From the NCBI GenBank assembly GCA_046729855.1, contig JBKPHM010000016.1:1-18256 (forward strand): a DNA stretch of 18,256 nt, written 5' to 3'. Below, in pieces: positions 6,990-15,670 of the stretch (the stretch's first letter is position 1; the number at the start of each line of letters is the position of its first letter). A program made the translations under genes and the position numbers. The notes under the pieces were generated by a model. The model ran no database searches. It was not told the DNA's origin and saw only the letters and a program-made list of their open reading frames with translations. This stretch comes from DATHSY01 sp046729855. Lineage in GTDB: Bacteria > Actinomycetota > UBA4738 > HRBIN12.

Positions 6990-8731
6990 GCTCCACCCGA
7001 ACACGCACGACGAACGTCCTCATCGTCGGCGCGGGCGGCGGCGGGCTGCGCGCCGCGATCGCCGCGACGCAGGCGGGCGCCGACGTGCTGATCGTCGGCA
7101 AGCGCGCCCGGAACGACCCGCACACCGTGCTGGCGGCGGGCGGCGTAAACGCCGTCCTCGGCACGCGCGATCCCGCGGACTCGATCGAGCAGCATTTCGC
7201 CGACACCTATCGGGACGGCTACGAGCTGGCGGACGCCCGCATGGTGGAGATCCTTGTCCAGGAGTCCCCCGCGGCGGTCCTCGAACTCGCGGACTGGGGC
7301 TGTCCGTTCGCGCGAACCGAGGACGGCAGGATCGACCAGCGGTTCTTCGGCGCACACATGTACCGCCGGACGTGCTACGCGGGCGACTGGACCGGCCGCG
7401 CGATCGTTCGCACGCTCGGACGGCGCGTGTCCGATCTCGGCGTTCCGGTGCTCGAGGGCGTGTACGTGACGCGCCTCCTCGTCGTCGACGGGACGTGCTT
7501 CGGCGCGTACGGGGTCGACCTCGCGACCGGTGAACGCCTCGTGCTGCTCGCGGACGCCGTCGTTCTCGCGACGGGAGGTCACACCCGAAACTGGCGTCGG
7601 TCCAGCTCGCGCCGAGACGAGAACTACGGGGAGGGCATGGCGCTGGCGTTCGACGCGGGCTGCCGCCTCGCGCAGATGGAGCTCGTGCAGTTCCATCCGA
7701 CCGGGATGCTGTGGCCCGAGGAGGTCGCCGGCACGCTCGTGACCGAGGCCGTCCGCGGCGAGGGCGGCCGCCTGACGAACGCGCTCGGCGAGCGGTACAT
7801 GCAGCGGTACGATCCGGAGCGCCTCGAGCTGTCAGCGCGCGACCGCGTGGCCTTCGCGAACTACACCGAGATCGCCGAGGGCCGCGGCGGCCCGCACGGA
7901 GGCGTCTTCCTCGACGTATCGCATCTGCCGAAGTCGACGATCCTCGAGAAGCTCCCGCGGATGTACCGTCAGTTCGTCGAGCACGAGATGCTCGATATCT
8001 CTCGCGAGCCGATGGAGGTTGCGCCGACGGCGCATTACTCCATGGGCGGCGTGGTCGTCGACCCAGGGACGACTGCGACCGACATCGACGGGCTATTCGC
8101 CGCCGGCGAGGTGACGTCGGGCGTGCACGGCGCCAACCGCCTCGGCGGTAACTCGCTCGCCGAGATCCTCGTGTTCGGCCGCCGCGCGGGCGAGCGCGCC
8201 GCACACATGGCCGCCTCACGCGACGTCTCCGTCCATCCGCGCCGCGTCATCGAGGAGGCCGCCGACGAGGTCGACCGTTCCGTCCGGAAAGGCGAGGAGC
8301 TCGCCCGGCCGATGCAGCGTGCCGTCCGCGACGCGATGTGGCGGTTCTGCGGCGTCGTCCGCGACGCCGAGGGGCTGGACCGCGGGCTCGCGGAGCTGGA
8401 CGGGATCTCGACGGCGGCACAGGACGTCGACATAAGCCCGAACGAGGAGGGATGGGCGGATCTCGGTCACCTGTTCGACCTGCGGGCGGGCCTCCTAACG
8501 GCCCGGGCGGCCCTGCTCGGCGCGCAGGCCCGGCGCGAGAGCCGCGGAGCGCACCGGCGTTCCGACTTCCCGAACGTCGACGCGAACCTCCGGCTCGCCT
8601 TCGAGGTGGCCGCCGAGGACGCCGGTCGGCCCAGGCTCACGGCCACGCCGCTCCCCGACGTTCCGGCCAGCCTCAGGCCGGCGCTCGAGGCGCCCACGGC
8701 CGAGCTCAGCGGAGCGCGATTGCTCGAGTAG
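6986..8731 (+). CDS. SdhA/FrdA-family FAD-binding flavoprotein (succinate dehydrogenase/fumarate reductase type)
   Basis: Soluble FAD oxidoreductase of the succinate dehydrogenase/fumarate reductase/L-aspartate oxidase family, 581 residues. The N terminus has the dinucleotide fold 'VLIVGAGGGGLRAAIAA'. 'PHTVLAAGGVNAVLG' carries His46 at the position that binds FAD covalently in SdhA/FrdA and is absent in NadB. 'FHPTG' (237-240), Arg257 in 'VRGEGGR', His350 in 'TAHYSMGG' and Arg385 in 'GANRLGG' match the dicarboxylate site and catalytic residues. A helical C-terminal domain follows. The GTG start at 6986 has GGAGG seven bases upstream. The frame extends far upstream but that part is antisense-like shadow over the DoxX gene. 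No iron-sulfur or cytochrome b subunit is nearby, so the electron partner is unknown. It could act on fumarate, succinate or a related acid. Confidence 0.85.
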   Translation: MSSTRTRTTNVLIVGAGGGGLRAAIAATQAGADVLIVGKRARNDPHTVLAAGGVNAVLGTRDPADSIEQHFADTYRDGYELADARMVEILVQESPAAVLELADWGCPFARTEDGRIDQRFFGAHMYRRTCYAGDWTGRAIVRTLGRRVSDLGVPVLEGVYVTRLLVVDGTCFGAYGVDLATGERLVLLADAVVLATGGHTRNWRRSSSRRDENYGEGMALAFDAGCRLAQMELVQFHPTGMLWPEEVAGTLVTEAVRGEGGRLTNALGERYMQRYDPERLELSARDRVAFANYTEIAEGRGGPHGGVFLDVSHLPKSTILEKLPRMYRQFVEHEMLDISREPMEVAPTAHYSMGGVVVDPGTTATDIDGLFAAGEVTSGVHGANRLGGNSLAEILVFGRRAGERAAHMAASRDVSVHPRRVIEEAADEVDRSVRKGEELARPMQRAVRDAMWRFCGVVRDAEGLDRGLAELDGISTAAQDVDISPNEEGWADLGHLFDLRAGLLTARAALLGAQARRESRGAHRRSDFPNVDANLRLAFEVAAEDAGRPRLTATPLPDVPASLRPALEAPTAELSGARLLE

Positions 8732-8941
8732 CCGTGCAGCATGGCCGTCCAGGTCCTGGTCAAGTTCGCGCCAGCGCTGCCACAATCGATCACGCTCCCG
8801 CCCACCGCGGCCCTGCCGGGCACCTTGTCAACCCGGAGCGTGCCCTGCGAGCTGTCCGACCCGTTCATCCTCGTCCACCCGTTTCCCCTGCTCTTGGGCT
8901 TCGAGCCTGCTCCCTCTCGTGTCGCACCAAAGGAGGATGTC
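8732..8941. other. Non-coding stretch after the flavoprotein gene
   Basis: This 210-base stretch contains no supportable gene, no clear terminator hairpin with a T-tract and no convincing promoter. A frame open from 8741 continues into the 30-codon ORF, but its start has no ribosome binding site and its upstream part shows no family resemblance. Confidence 0.4.
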
Positions 8942-9034
8942 GTGAAACCGCAGTCTCTGCAGGCGCACGGATCGTGGAGGCGTTTCGGGCTCGCCGTCGC
9001 CGGGAACGCGAGATGCGAGACGGTCGGGAGGTGA
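8942..9034 (+). CDS. Possible 30-residue leader or small ORF
   Basis: A GTG at 8942 follows AAAGGAGG with five bases of spacing, one of the best ribosome binding sites in the window. It opens 30 codons that begin Met-Lys-Pro-Gln-Ser-Leu and end at a TGA (9032-9034). That stop sits inside the Shine-Dalgarno of the next gene, so translation of the two could be coupled. The peptide is basic, has one Cys and one Trp pair region (GSWRRFG), no signal peptide and no recognised family. An ATG at 8937 abuts the AGGAGG and is followed at once by a stop. The ORF may be a real microprotein, a leader, or a chance frame after a real Shine-Dalgarno. Confidence 0.35.
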   Translation: MKPQSLQAHGSWRRFGLAVAGNARCETVGR

Positions 9035-9037
9035 TCC
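9027..9037 (+). promoter_or_regulatory. Full-length Shine-Dalgarno setting the start at 9039
   Basis: GGAGGTGATCC is complementary over eleven bases to the conserved 3' end of 16S rRNA. The core GGAGG is seven bases before the ATG at 9039. This is far stronger than any other site in the window and fixes that start. Confidence 0.75.
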
Positions 9038-9038
9038 C

Positions 9039-9431
9039 ATGGGTCGCGTGCCGGAACCTCACTCAAGCCCGAGGGCACCGGAGGACCGCCCGTGGAACTG
9101 GCACGGGACGGCAGAGGCCGACAAGGCCGACGCGATCATCGACCACGGGGGATGGAAGGCGTTCGCCAGCGCGCACGCCTGGTACGACCCGTCGGTCGAC
9201 GAGGAGGGCAGCGACCCGCCGCACGAGAAGCAGGCGTATAAACTCCCTCACCACGAGTTGATCGGCGGGGAGCTCCGCGTCGTGTGGAACGGTGTGCGCT
9301 CGGCCATGCAGGTCCTGTCGGGAGCACGGGGCGGGGTCGACCTGCCGGAAGGTGACCGCAAGGACGTCTACCGACACCTCGAGCATCACTACCGTGAGTT
9401 CGACAGGGACCCGCCGGACCTCGACGGATAA
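9039..9431 (+). CDS. Small protein resembling the C-terminal tail of phage prohead proteases
   Basis: A 130-residue acidic, soluble protein with no signal peptide or membrane segment. From 'WNWHGTAEADK' through 'KQAYKLPHHELIGGELRVV', 'SGARGGVDLPEGDRKDVYRHL' and 'EHHYREFD' it follows the pattern of the tail found after the protease domain in many HK97-type phage prohead proteases and related capsid proteins (W..A...R, then YKLP..D...G.L..VPRA...AA..L.GARGGVDIPE.D...V..HL..YY). The protease domain itself, with its His/Ser residues, is absent and no other phage gene is near. The start is fixed by an excellent Shine-Dalgarno. The resemblance is from memory of the family pattern; function outside phage is unknown to me. 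It may be a domesticated phage domain. Confidence 0.65.
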   Translation: MGRVPEPHSSPRAPEDRPWNWHGTAEADKADAIIDHGGWKAFASAHAWYDPSVDEEGSDPPHEKQAYKLPHHELIGGELRVVWNGVRSAMQVLSGARGGVDLPEGDRKDVYRHLEHHYREFDRDPPDLDG

Positions 9432-9828
9432 CCGACCACGGCGACGTTCATCGGCCCCACTGGAGACGCCCTTCTTCGTCCTTTAGCGACCACTCTCGCA
9501 CCAAGATTCCGGTTCCGGTCGACTGCCTCGAACCGCGACCGTGAGAAGGTGAATAGAGGATGGACTACGTCCTGCTCGTCATTAAGATCGCACGCCGTCC
9601 GGAGGCGGGGTGCCGATGGGTTGCGTGATGAGCTCGGAACGTCCGCGGCGCGACGAGTCGGCGATCCACGAAGCGTTCGGCGGGATATCACCGTCGTCCA
9701 TGGATCCTCGTTTGCTCGCCGTCCAGTCCGGTCGTGTGTGAGTATCGACGACCGCGAGTACTGCGTCGAGGCGAGAATCGTATGAGCGGCTGGCCGGGAC
9801 CCGGCAATCGGACGCGGCGGGTGGCGTG
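9432..9828. other. Gene-poor stretch with a chain of tiny overlapping frames
   Basis: No recognisable gene lies here. Four tiny frames follow each other with stop-start overlap: ATG 9560-9628 (preceded by GAGAAGG), ATG 9616-9741 (41 codons, with GGAGG ten bases upstream), GTG 9738-9785, ATG 9782-9829, whose stop touches the hydrolase ATG at 9829. None resembles a known family. This could be a leader region, a decayed gene split by frameshifts, or chance in GC-rich DNA where TGA stops overlap starts easily. Confidence 0.35.
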
Positions 9829-10707
9829 ATGGAGACGTACGGGTACAAACGCGTCGGCGATCTCGTCATCCACGCGGACGTCTACGCAGGCGGCGCGTCC
9901 GGCGCGCGACCGGTGATCGTCTTCATCCACGGCGGCGCGTTGATCAACGGCAACCGAGGGTGGGTCCCTGATTGGCTCGTTCGCGCTGCCGCCGACCAAG
10001 GATCGCTCCTCGTGTCGATCGACTACCGCCTGGCGCCTGAGACGAAGCTGCCGGAGGTGGTCTGCGATGTGGTCGACGCGTTCCGCTGGCTCCGTGATGA
10101 GCGATCGCGACCGTTCGACGCGGATCCCGCGCGGCTCGTCGTCGTCGGCGAGTCGGCCGGCGGGTACCTGACGCTCGCGGCGGGCTTCCTCGTCGACCCG
10201 CGGCCGGCCGCGCTCGTCTCGCTCTGGGGATACGGCGATCTGATCGGCGACTGGTACAGCACCCCGAGCCCCCACCCGTGCCACCACGAGATCCATCTCT
10301 CGGAAGACGAGGCGTGGCGGCAGGTGTCGGGACCACCGATCGCCGACGATCGGGACCGGCCGGGGGACGGCGGCGCCTTCTACCAGTTCTGTCGGCAACG
10401 GGGGCTGTGGCCCACGGCCGTGTCGGGGTGGGATCCCGAGCGCGACGCGGACGCCTTCAACCGGTTGATGCCGCTGGTGAACGTCGCGGACGGCTATCCG
10501 CCGACGCTCCTCGTGCACGGCGACCGCGACACGGACGTCCCCGTCGAAGAGTCGATGCTGATGGCCGGCGAGCTGGCCCGATGGGGCATCGAGCATCGGT
10601 TTCGGTCGATCGCCGGCGGCGAGCACGGGCTCGGAGACGTCGACGCGGGTGTCCTCGATGCAGTCGAGCGTGACGCCGCCGACTTCATCCGGAGCCACCT
10701 GGCGTAG
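9829..10707 (+). CDS. Alpha/beta hydrolase, carboxylesterase/HSL-like
   Basis: Serine hydrolase of about 292 residues, probably cytoplasmic because no signal peptide is seen. Visible motifs, numbered from the GTG at 9826 (subtract one for the ATG): 'FIHGG' oxyanion hole (His35-Gly36-Gly37), 'DYRLAPE' (66-72) typical of the hormone-sensitive-lipase/esterase group, nucleophile Ser110 in 'VVGESAGGYL', acid Asp235 in 'HGDRDTDVP' and His267 in 'GGEHGLG'. An insertion rich in His and Asp at about 145-205 probably forms the lid or substrate cap. The GTG is immediately followed by the ATG; either may be the start and no strong Shine-Dalgarno decides. The gene is convergent with the LacI gene, 8 bases apart. 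The substrate is unknown; deacylation of an imported glycoside is an inference from context. Confidence 0.85.
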   Translation: METYGYKRVGDLVIHADVYAGGASGARPVIVFIHGGALINGNRGWVPDWLVRAAADQGSLLVSIDYRLAPETKLPEVVCDVVDAFRWLRDERSRPFDADPARLVVVGESAGGYLTLAAGFLVDPRPAALVSLWGYGDLIGDWYSTPSPHPCHHEIHLSEDEAWRQVSGPPIADDRDRPGDGGAFYQFCRQRGLWPTAVSGWDPERDADAFNRLMPLVNVADGYPPTLLVHGDRDTDVPVEESMLMAGELARWGIEHRFRSIAGGEHGLGDVDAGVLDAVERDAADFIRSHLA

Positions 10708-10715
10708 GTGCCGTC

Positions 10716-11741
10716 CTAGGCGGACGTCCGCGGAACGAGGAGGTGGGGCACCACGACCTCGACGCGAGGGCCGTCCCGGCGGCCGGTCATCCGTTCCAGC
10801 AGGAGCCGGCCGCATTCCCGGCCCATGTCGTAGGCGGGGTTGACGACGGTCGTGAGGTCGGGGGTGACGAGGCTCGCCGCCTCGATGTCGTCGTAGCCGA
10901 CGAGCGCGACGTCGTCGGGGACACGCAGCTCCGCGTCGCGGATTGCGTCCATCGCGCCGATCGCCATCAGATCGTTCGCGCAGAAGACCGCCCGCGGTGG
11001 CACGGGGTTCGTCAGCAGCTGGCGCATCGCCGCGGACCCGCCGGTACGCGTGAAGTCACCGACCGCGAACAGGCGAGGGTCGGGGTCGATCCCCGCGCCC
11101 CGGAGCGCGCTCCGGTAGCCCTCCAAGCGGTGGTCGCTCGGCGAGGTTCCCCCGGGGCCGCCGATCATCGCGATCGGCGCGTAGCCCTTCTCGATCAGAT
11201 AGGTGGTCGCGTCCCGCGATCCCTCGACGTCGTCGGTCCGCACGCAGTCGACGGTGCGGTGCCGGATCGTGGTGCCGATCGACACGACCGGCATGGCCGC
11301 GCGCAGAACCGGCGCGAGCATGCGCGTCGTCGTTGCGAACGACGCGAACGCGATGCCGTCGACCCGCCGTTGCAACGAGTCGTTCAAGAAGTTCCGCTCC
11401 TGGTCCCGGACGCCGTCCGTGCTGCCGACGAACGTCTGGTAACCGCCTGCGTGGAGCGTGTCCTGCATCCCGCGCGCGAGCGTTGGGTAGTAGGGGTTCG
11501 TGATGTCGGGGATGATCAGGGCGACCGCATGCGAGCGCTCCGTCCGGAGACTTCTCGCGAACGCGTTCGGTCGGTAGCCGAGCTCCCTAATCGAGTCATC
11601 GATCCGCGCCCGCGTCGCCGCGGCCACCCTTCGATTCCCCGAGAGGGCGTGGGAGACCGTGGTGATGCTCACCCCAGCATGGTGTGCGACCTCGACGATC
11701 GTGACGTCCTTCTGGGAGCGGCCCTGCTCGGCGTTCGCCAT
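10716..11741 (-). CDS. LacI-family transcriptional regulator
   Basis: Repressor-type regulator of 341 residues. The N terminus has the LacI helix-turn-helix ('VTIVEVAHHAGVSITTVSHALSG', about 13-35 in two short motifs), the hinge helix region ending 'YRPNAFARSLRT', then a periplasmic-binding-protein-like ligand domain starting 'VALIIPDITNPYYPTLARG'. The C-terminal domain ends with the usual 'VNPAYDMGRECGRLLLERM' type segment. AAGGA lies eight bases before the ATG. The gene is divergent from the ABC operon, 89 bases apart, and a LacI-type dyad sits in that gap, so it most likely represses the operon and perhaps itself. The ligand is probably the imported substrate or a derivative. Confidence 0.93.
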   Translation of the reverse strand: MANAEQGRSQKDVTIVEVAHHAGVSITTVSHALSGNRRVAAATRARIDDSIRELGYRPNAFARSLRTERSHAVALIIPDITNPYYPTLARGMQDTLHAGGYQTFVGSTDGVRDQERNFLNDSLQRRVDGIAFASFATTTRMLAPVLRAAMPVVSIGTTIRHRTVDCVRTDDVEGSRDATTYLIEKGYAPIAMIGGPGGTSPSDHRLEGYRSALRGAGIDPDPRLFAVGDFTRTGGSAAMRQLLTNPVPPRAVFCANDLMAIGAMDAIRDAELRVPDDVALVGYDDIEAASLVTPDLTTVVNPAYDMGRECGRLLLERMTGRRDGPRVEVVVPHLLVPRTSA

Positions 11742-11763
11742 CCTCGAGATCCTTGCCTGTCCC

Positions 11764-11793
11764 TTGACTATGGAAAAGGTTTTGCATTAGCGT
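11764..11793 (+). promoter_or_regulatory. Probable promoter of the ARH/ABC operon
   Basis: TTGACT at 11764-11769 is a good -35 hexamer. TAGCGT at 11788-11793, after an 18-base spacer, is a plausible if weak -10 of the actinobacterial TAnnnT form. It points to the GTG at 11831, giving a 5' leader of about 30 bases with AAGGGGG seven bases before the start. Confidence 0.5.
11770..11787. promoter_or_regulatory. LacI-type operator between -35 and -10
   Basis: ATGGAAAAGGTTTTGCAT is an imperfect dyad (14 of 18 positions symmetric) with the AAAA..TTTT arms typical of LacI/PurR-family operators, though its centre is GG and not the usual CG. It fills the promoter spacer, where bound repressor would block RNA polymerase. 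The divergent LacI gene starts 29 bases away, so autoregulation is possible. Confidence 0.55.
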
Positions 11794-11830
11794 ACCAGCG
11801 GTCGAGTCGGCGGGCCGAAGGGGGCGACTC

Positions 11831-13165
11831 GTGCACGACGTCTTGGATCTCCGCGACATCCTCACCGACGAGTTGGCGCAGCGGCGCGAGTCCGGATACG
11901 ACGTCGACGATCTCGAGGGCGCCGTCAAGGAGGCGACGTCGAACGGATCCGTCGCGGAGCGCGAGCGCGTGCTCGAGGAGCTGGAGCGCCGGCCGCTCCT
12001 TGCGAACTGGCCCTACGACGAGCCGTCGGATTTGCACGGCATCGAGCAGGCGGTGAACGGCACTTCGTCGACGCTCCCCGACGTCGACGACGGTGCCCTC
12101 CGCGAACAGCTGATGGGCGCATGGCTCGGCCGGTGCGCGGGGTGCAACCTCGGCAAGCCCGTGGAGGGCTGGAGCCGGGAGAAGATCGCGCGCTATCTCG
12201 AGGCGGCCAACGCGTTTCCGATCGAGGATTACTTGCCGCAGCTCGATCCGTTTCCCGAAGGGCTCACGCTGAACTGGTGCTGGCCCGAGACCACCCGCGG
12301 CAACATCCGGTACATGGCTCGCGACGACGACACGGACTACACGATCCTCGGCCTCCACGTGCTCGAGGAGCACGGGTTCGACTTCGGTCCCGAACACGTG
12401 GCGGAGGAGTGGCAGGACCATCTCCCGTTCACGCAGACCTACACGGCCGAGCGTGCGGCGTACCGGAACCTCGTCCATGGGCACCGGCCGCCCGAGACCG
12501 CGACCGTCCGGAACCCGTACCGCGAGTGGATCGGCGCACAGATCCGCGGCGACATGTGGGGGTACGTGTCGCCCGGCGACCCGTCGGAAGCCGCCCGGCT
12601 CGCGTTCAACGATGCCTCGCTCTCCCACACGCAGAATGGGATCTACGGCGAGATGTGGGCCTCGGTCCTCATCGCGTGCAGCTTCGCGATCCGCGACCCG
12701 AAGCCGGCGATCGAGGCCTCGCTCGCCTTCATCCCCGAGCGCTCGCGGCTCGCCGAGGCGATCCGTCACGTGCTGGAGCTCCACGCAGACGGCCGGACGT
12801 GGGGCGAGACGCGGGACGAGATCGAGTCGCGGTACGGCCACTACAGCTTCGTGCACACGATCAACAACTCCACGCTCGTCACGGCCGCGCTGCTGTGGGG
12901 CGACGGCGACTTCTCCCGGACGATCGGGCTGGCGGTGGAGGGCGGCTGGGACACCGACTGCACGGGTGCGACCACGGGCTCGATCTTCGGGGTGACGTTC
13001 GGAGCCGGGGCGTTGCCGTCCCATTGGATTGATCCCTTGAACGATCGCATCCACAGCGCGATCGCGGGCTTCGACAACTCGAGGATCACGGATCTGGTGG
13101 AGCGCACGGAGGCGCTCGTGCTCCGGCATCGCGCGAGGGAGCCGGGCGGCACGGGCGGACGGTGA
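11831..13165 (+). CDS. ADP-ribosylglycohydrolase-family enzyme
   Basis: Enzyme of 444 residues in the ADP-ribosylglycohydrolase (ARH/DraG) family, which uses two Mg2+ ions to cleave ribosyl N- or O-glycosidic bonds. The family core starts near residue 89 ('LREQLMGAWLGRCAGCNLGKPVEG'). Metal-binding motifs are 'RDDDTDYT' (Asp165-Asp169) and 'GGWDTDCTGATTGSI' (Asp374, Asp376). The first ~85 residues are an extension with 'WPYDEPSDL', known to me from members in carbohydrate loci. It is the first gene of the operon and ends 3 bases before the ATPase start. As in E. coli yegTUV, where an ARH-like gene sits with a transporter and kinase, the setting suggests a catabolic hydrolase for an imported ribosyl-type substrate, not a regulator of protein ADP-ribosylation. 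The substrate is inferred, not shown. Confidence 0.85.
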   Translation: MHDVLDLRDILTDELAQRRESGYDVDDLEGAVKEATSNGSVAERERVLEELERRPLLANWPYDEPSDLHGIEQAVNGTSSTLPDVDDGALREQLMGAWLGRCAGCNLGKPVEGWSREKIARYLEAANAFPIEDYLPQLDPFPEGLTLNWCWPETTRGNIRYMARDDDTDYTILGLHVLEEHGFDFGPEHVAEEWQDHLPFTQTYTAERAAYRNLVHGHRPPETATVRNPYREWIGAQIRGDMWGYVSPGDPSEAARLAFNDASLSHTQNGIYGEMWASVLIACSFAIRDPKPAIEASLAFIPERSRLAEAIRHVLELHADGRTWGETRDEIESRYGHYSFVHTINNSTLVTAALLWGDGDFSRTIGLAVEGGWDTDCTGATTGSIFGVTFGAGALPSHWIDPLNDRIHSAIAGFDNSRITDLVERTEALVLRHRAREPGGTGGR

Positions 13166-13168
13166 GCC

Positions 13169-14359
<1,191 letters not shown>

Positions 14360-14377
14360 CCCAAGGGGGGTCCCGCG

Positions 14378-15670
14378 ATGAAGCTTCGCAGGCACACGAC
14401 AGCGCTGGTGACGATCGTGGTAGGGGCGCTCGTCGCCGCGGCGTGCACGAGCAACGATCCGGAACCGCCGGAGAACCAGGCGGCGGTCGATGAGCGCCAG
14501 ACGATCGACATCTGGGCCTTCGAGGGCGAGGCGGACTTCCTGCCGAGATTGATCGCGGCGTTCGAGAAGGAGCACCCGAACATCACGGTGAAGCTGACGA
14601 ACATCCCCGAGGACAACTACGTCACGAAGGTCGACACGGCGCTCGCCGCGGGCCGCCCTCCGGACCTCGGTTACCTGTACGAAACACGATGGATCACGGC
14701 CGGCAGGATCCTGACGATCGACGACGTCATCGCCTCCGAGAACATCGACGTCTCCCAGTTCAACCAGAACGCGTTCTCCGGTTGCGTGGTGGACGGCAAG
14801 ACGTACTGCCTCGGGTCGTACACGGGGGCGATCATGCTCTTCTACAACAAGGACCTGTTCGATGAGGCGGGTGAGCCCTACCCGTCGGCGACCGAGCCGA
14901 TGACGGTCGACGAATACGCGGCCGTCGCCGAGAGGCTCACGCAGCGGAGCGACGACCGCTCCGACTACGTCTGGGGCGGCTTCGCGGAGCCGACCGACTG
15001 GTGGATGGACTGGCGGGTCCTCTTCAGCGAGGACGGAAGGACGGTCGAGGGATACCTGAACGACGCGCCTACGGTGCACATGTACGACGTGCTCGCGACG
15101 ATGGTGCGCGAGGGCACCAGCCCGAGCGAGTCGGACTTCGAATTCTTCGGCGACACGGATCCGCTCGCGACGGGCCAGATGGCGATGACCTTCATCGACA
15201 ACGTGGTCGCCATCCCGACGCTCGAGAAGGCGGGGATCCCCTGGGGCGCGGCGCCGACCCCCGTCGAGAAGGAGGGCGACCTCCCGTGGGTCGGCTCATG
15301 GACCGACTCCTGGGCTGTCTTCTCGGACACTGACCAAGCCGAAGCGGCCAAGGCGTTCCTCGGGTTCGTGGCGACGGAGGGGAATCGCTTGCGGGCACGG
15401 GCCGGGCAGCAGCCGCTCAACAACGCCATCGCCGAAGAGGAGGACTGGGCGGGCGACAGCCCCGGCCGTGCCGATGTGCTCGAGGTCGCGAAGCTGGCCC
15501 GAGCCAACATCTTCTTGCCGGCCAGCATCTTCTCGATCGACGGTCCGCTCTGGGACGCCTTCGGCCTGATGGTCGAGGGGGACAGGACCGCGCAGGAGGC
15601 CTTGGACGAAGCCGCAGTGGATATCCAGAGCAACCTCGATCGAGCATGGTCGACCTACGAACAGATCTGA
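14378..15670 (+). CDS. Extracellular solute-binding lipoprotein (CUT1 family)
   Basis: Lipid-anchored substrate-binding protein of 430 residues. The signal peptide has a basic start (MKLRRH), a hydrophobic core and the lipobox 'LVAAAC' with Cys23 as the lipidated residue, followed by a charged linker. The mature part has the family 1 features 'IDIWAFEGEADFLPRLIAAFEKEH' (split motif), 'NITVKL', 'PDLGYLYE' and, near the end, a Trp-rich segment 'WVGSWTDSWAVFS', which suggests sugar stacking. Start ATG at 14378 has AAGGGGGG about seven bases upstream. The 3' end overlaps the proposed start of the next gene. Substrate cannot be read from sequence. Confidence 0.92.
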   Translation: MKLRRHTTALVTIVVGALVAAACTSNDPEPPENQAAVDERQTIDIWAFEGEADFLPRLIAAFEKEHPNITVKLTNIPEDNYVTKVDTALAAGRPPDLGYLYETRWITAGRILTIDDVIASENIDVSQFNQNAFSGCVVDGKTYCLGSYTGAIMLFYNKDLFDEAGEPYPSATEPMTVDEYAAVAERLTQRSDDRSDYVWGGFAEPTDWWMDWRVLFSEDGRTVEGYLNDAPTVHMYDVLATMVREGTSPSESDFEFFGDTDPLATGQMAMTFIDNVVAIPTLEKAGIPWGAAPTPVEKEGDLPWVGSWTDSWAVFSDTDQAEAAKAFLGFVATEGNRLRARAGQQPLNNAIAEEEDWAGDSPGRADVLEVAKLARANIFLPASIFSIDGPLWDAFGLMVEGDRTAQEALDEAAVDIQSNLDRAWSTYEQI

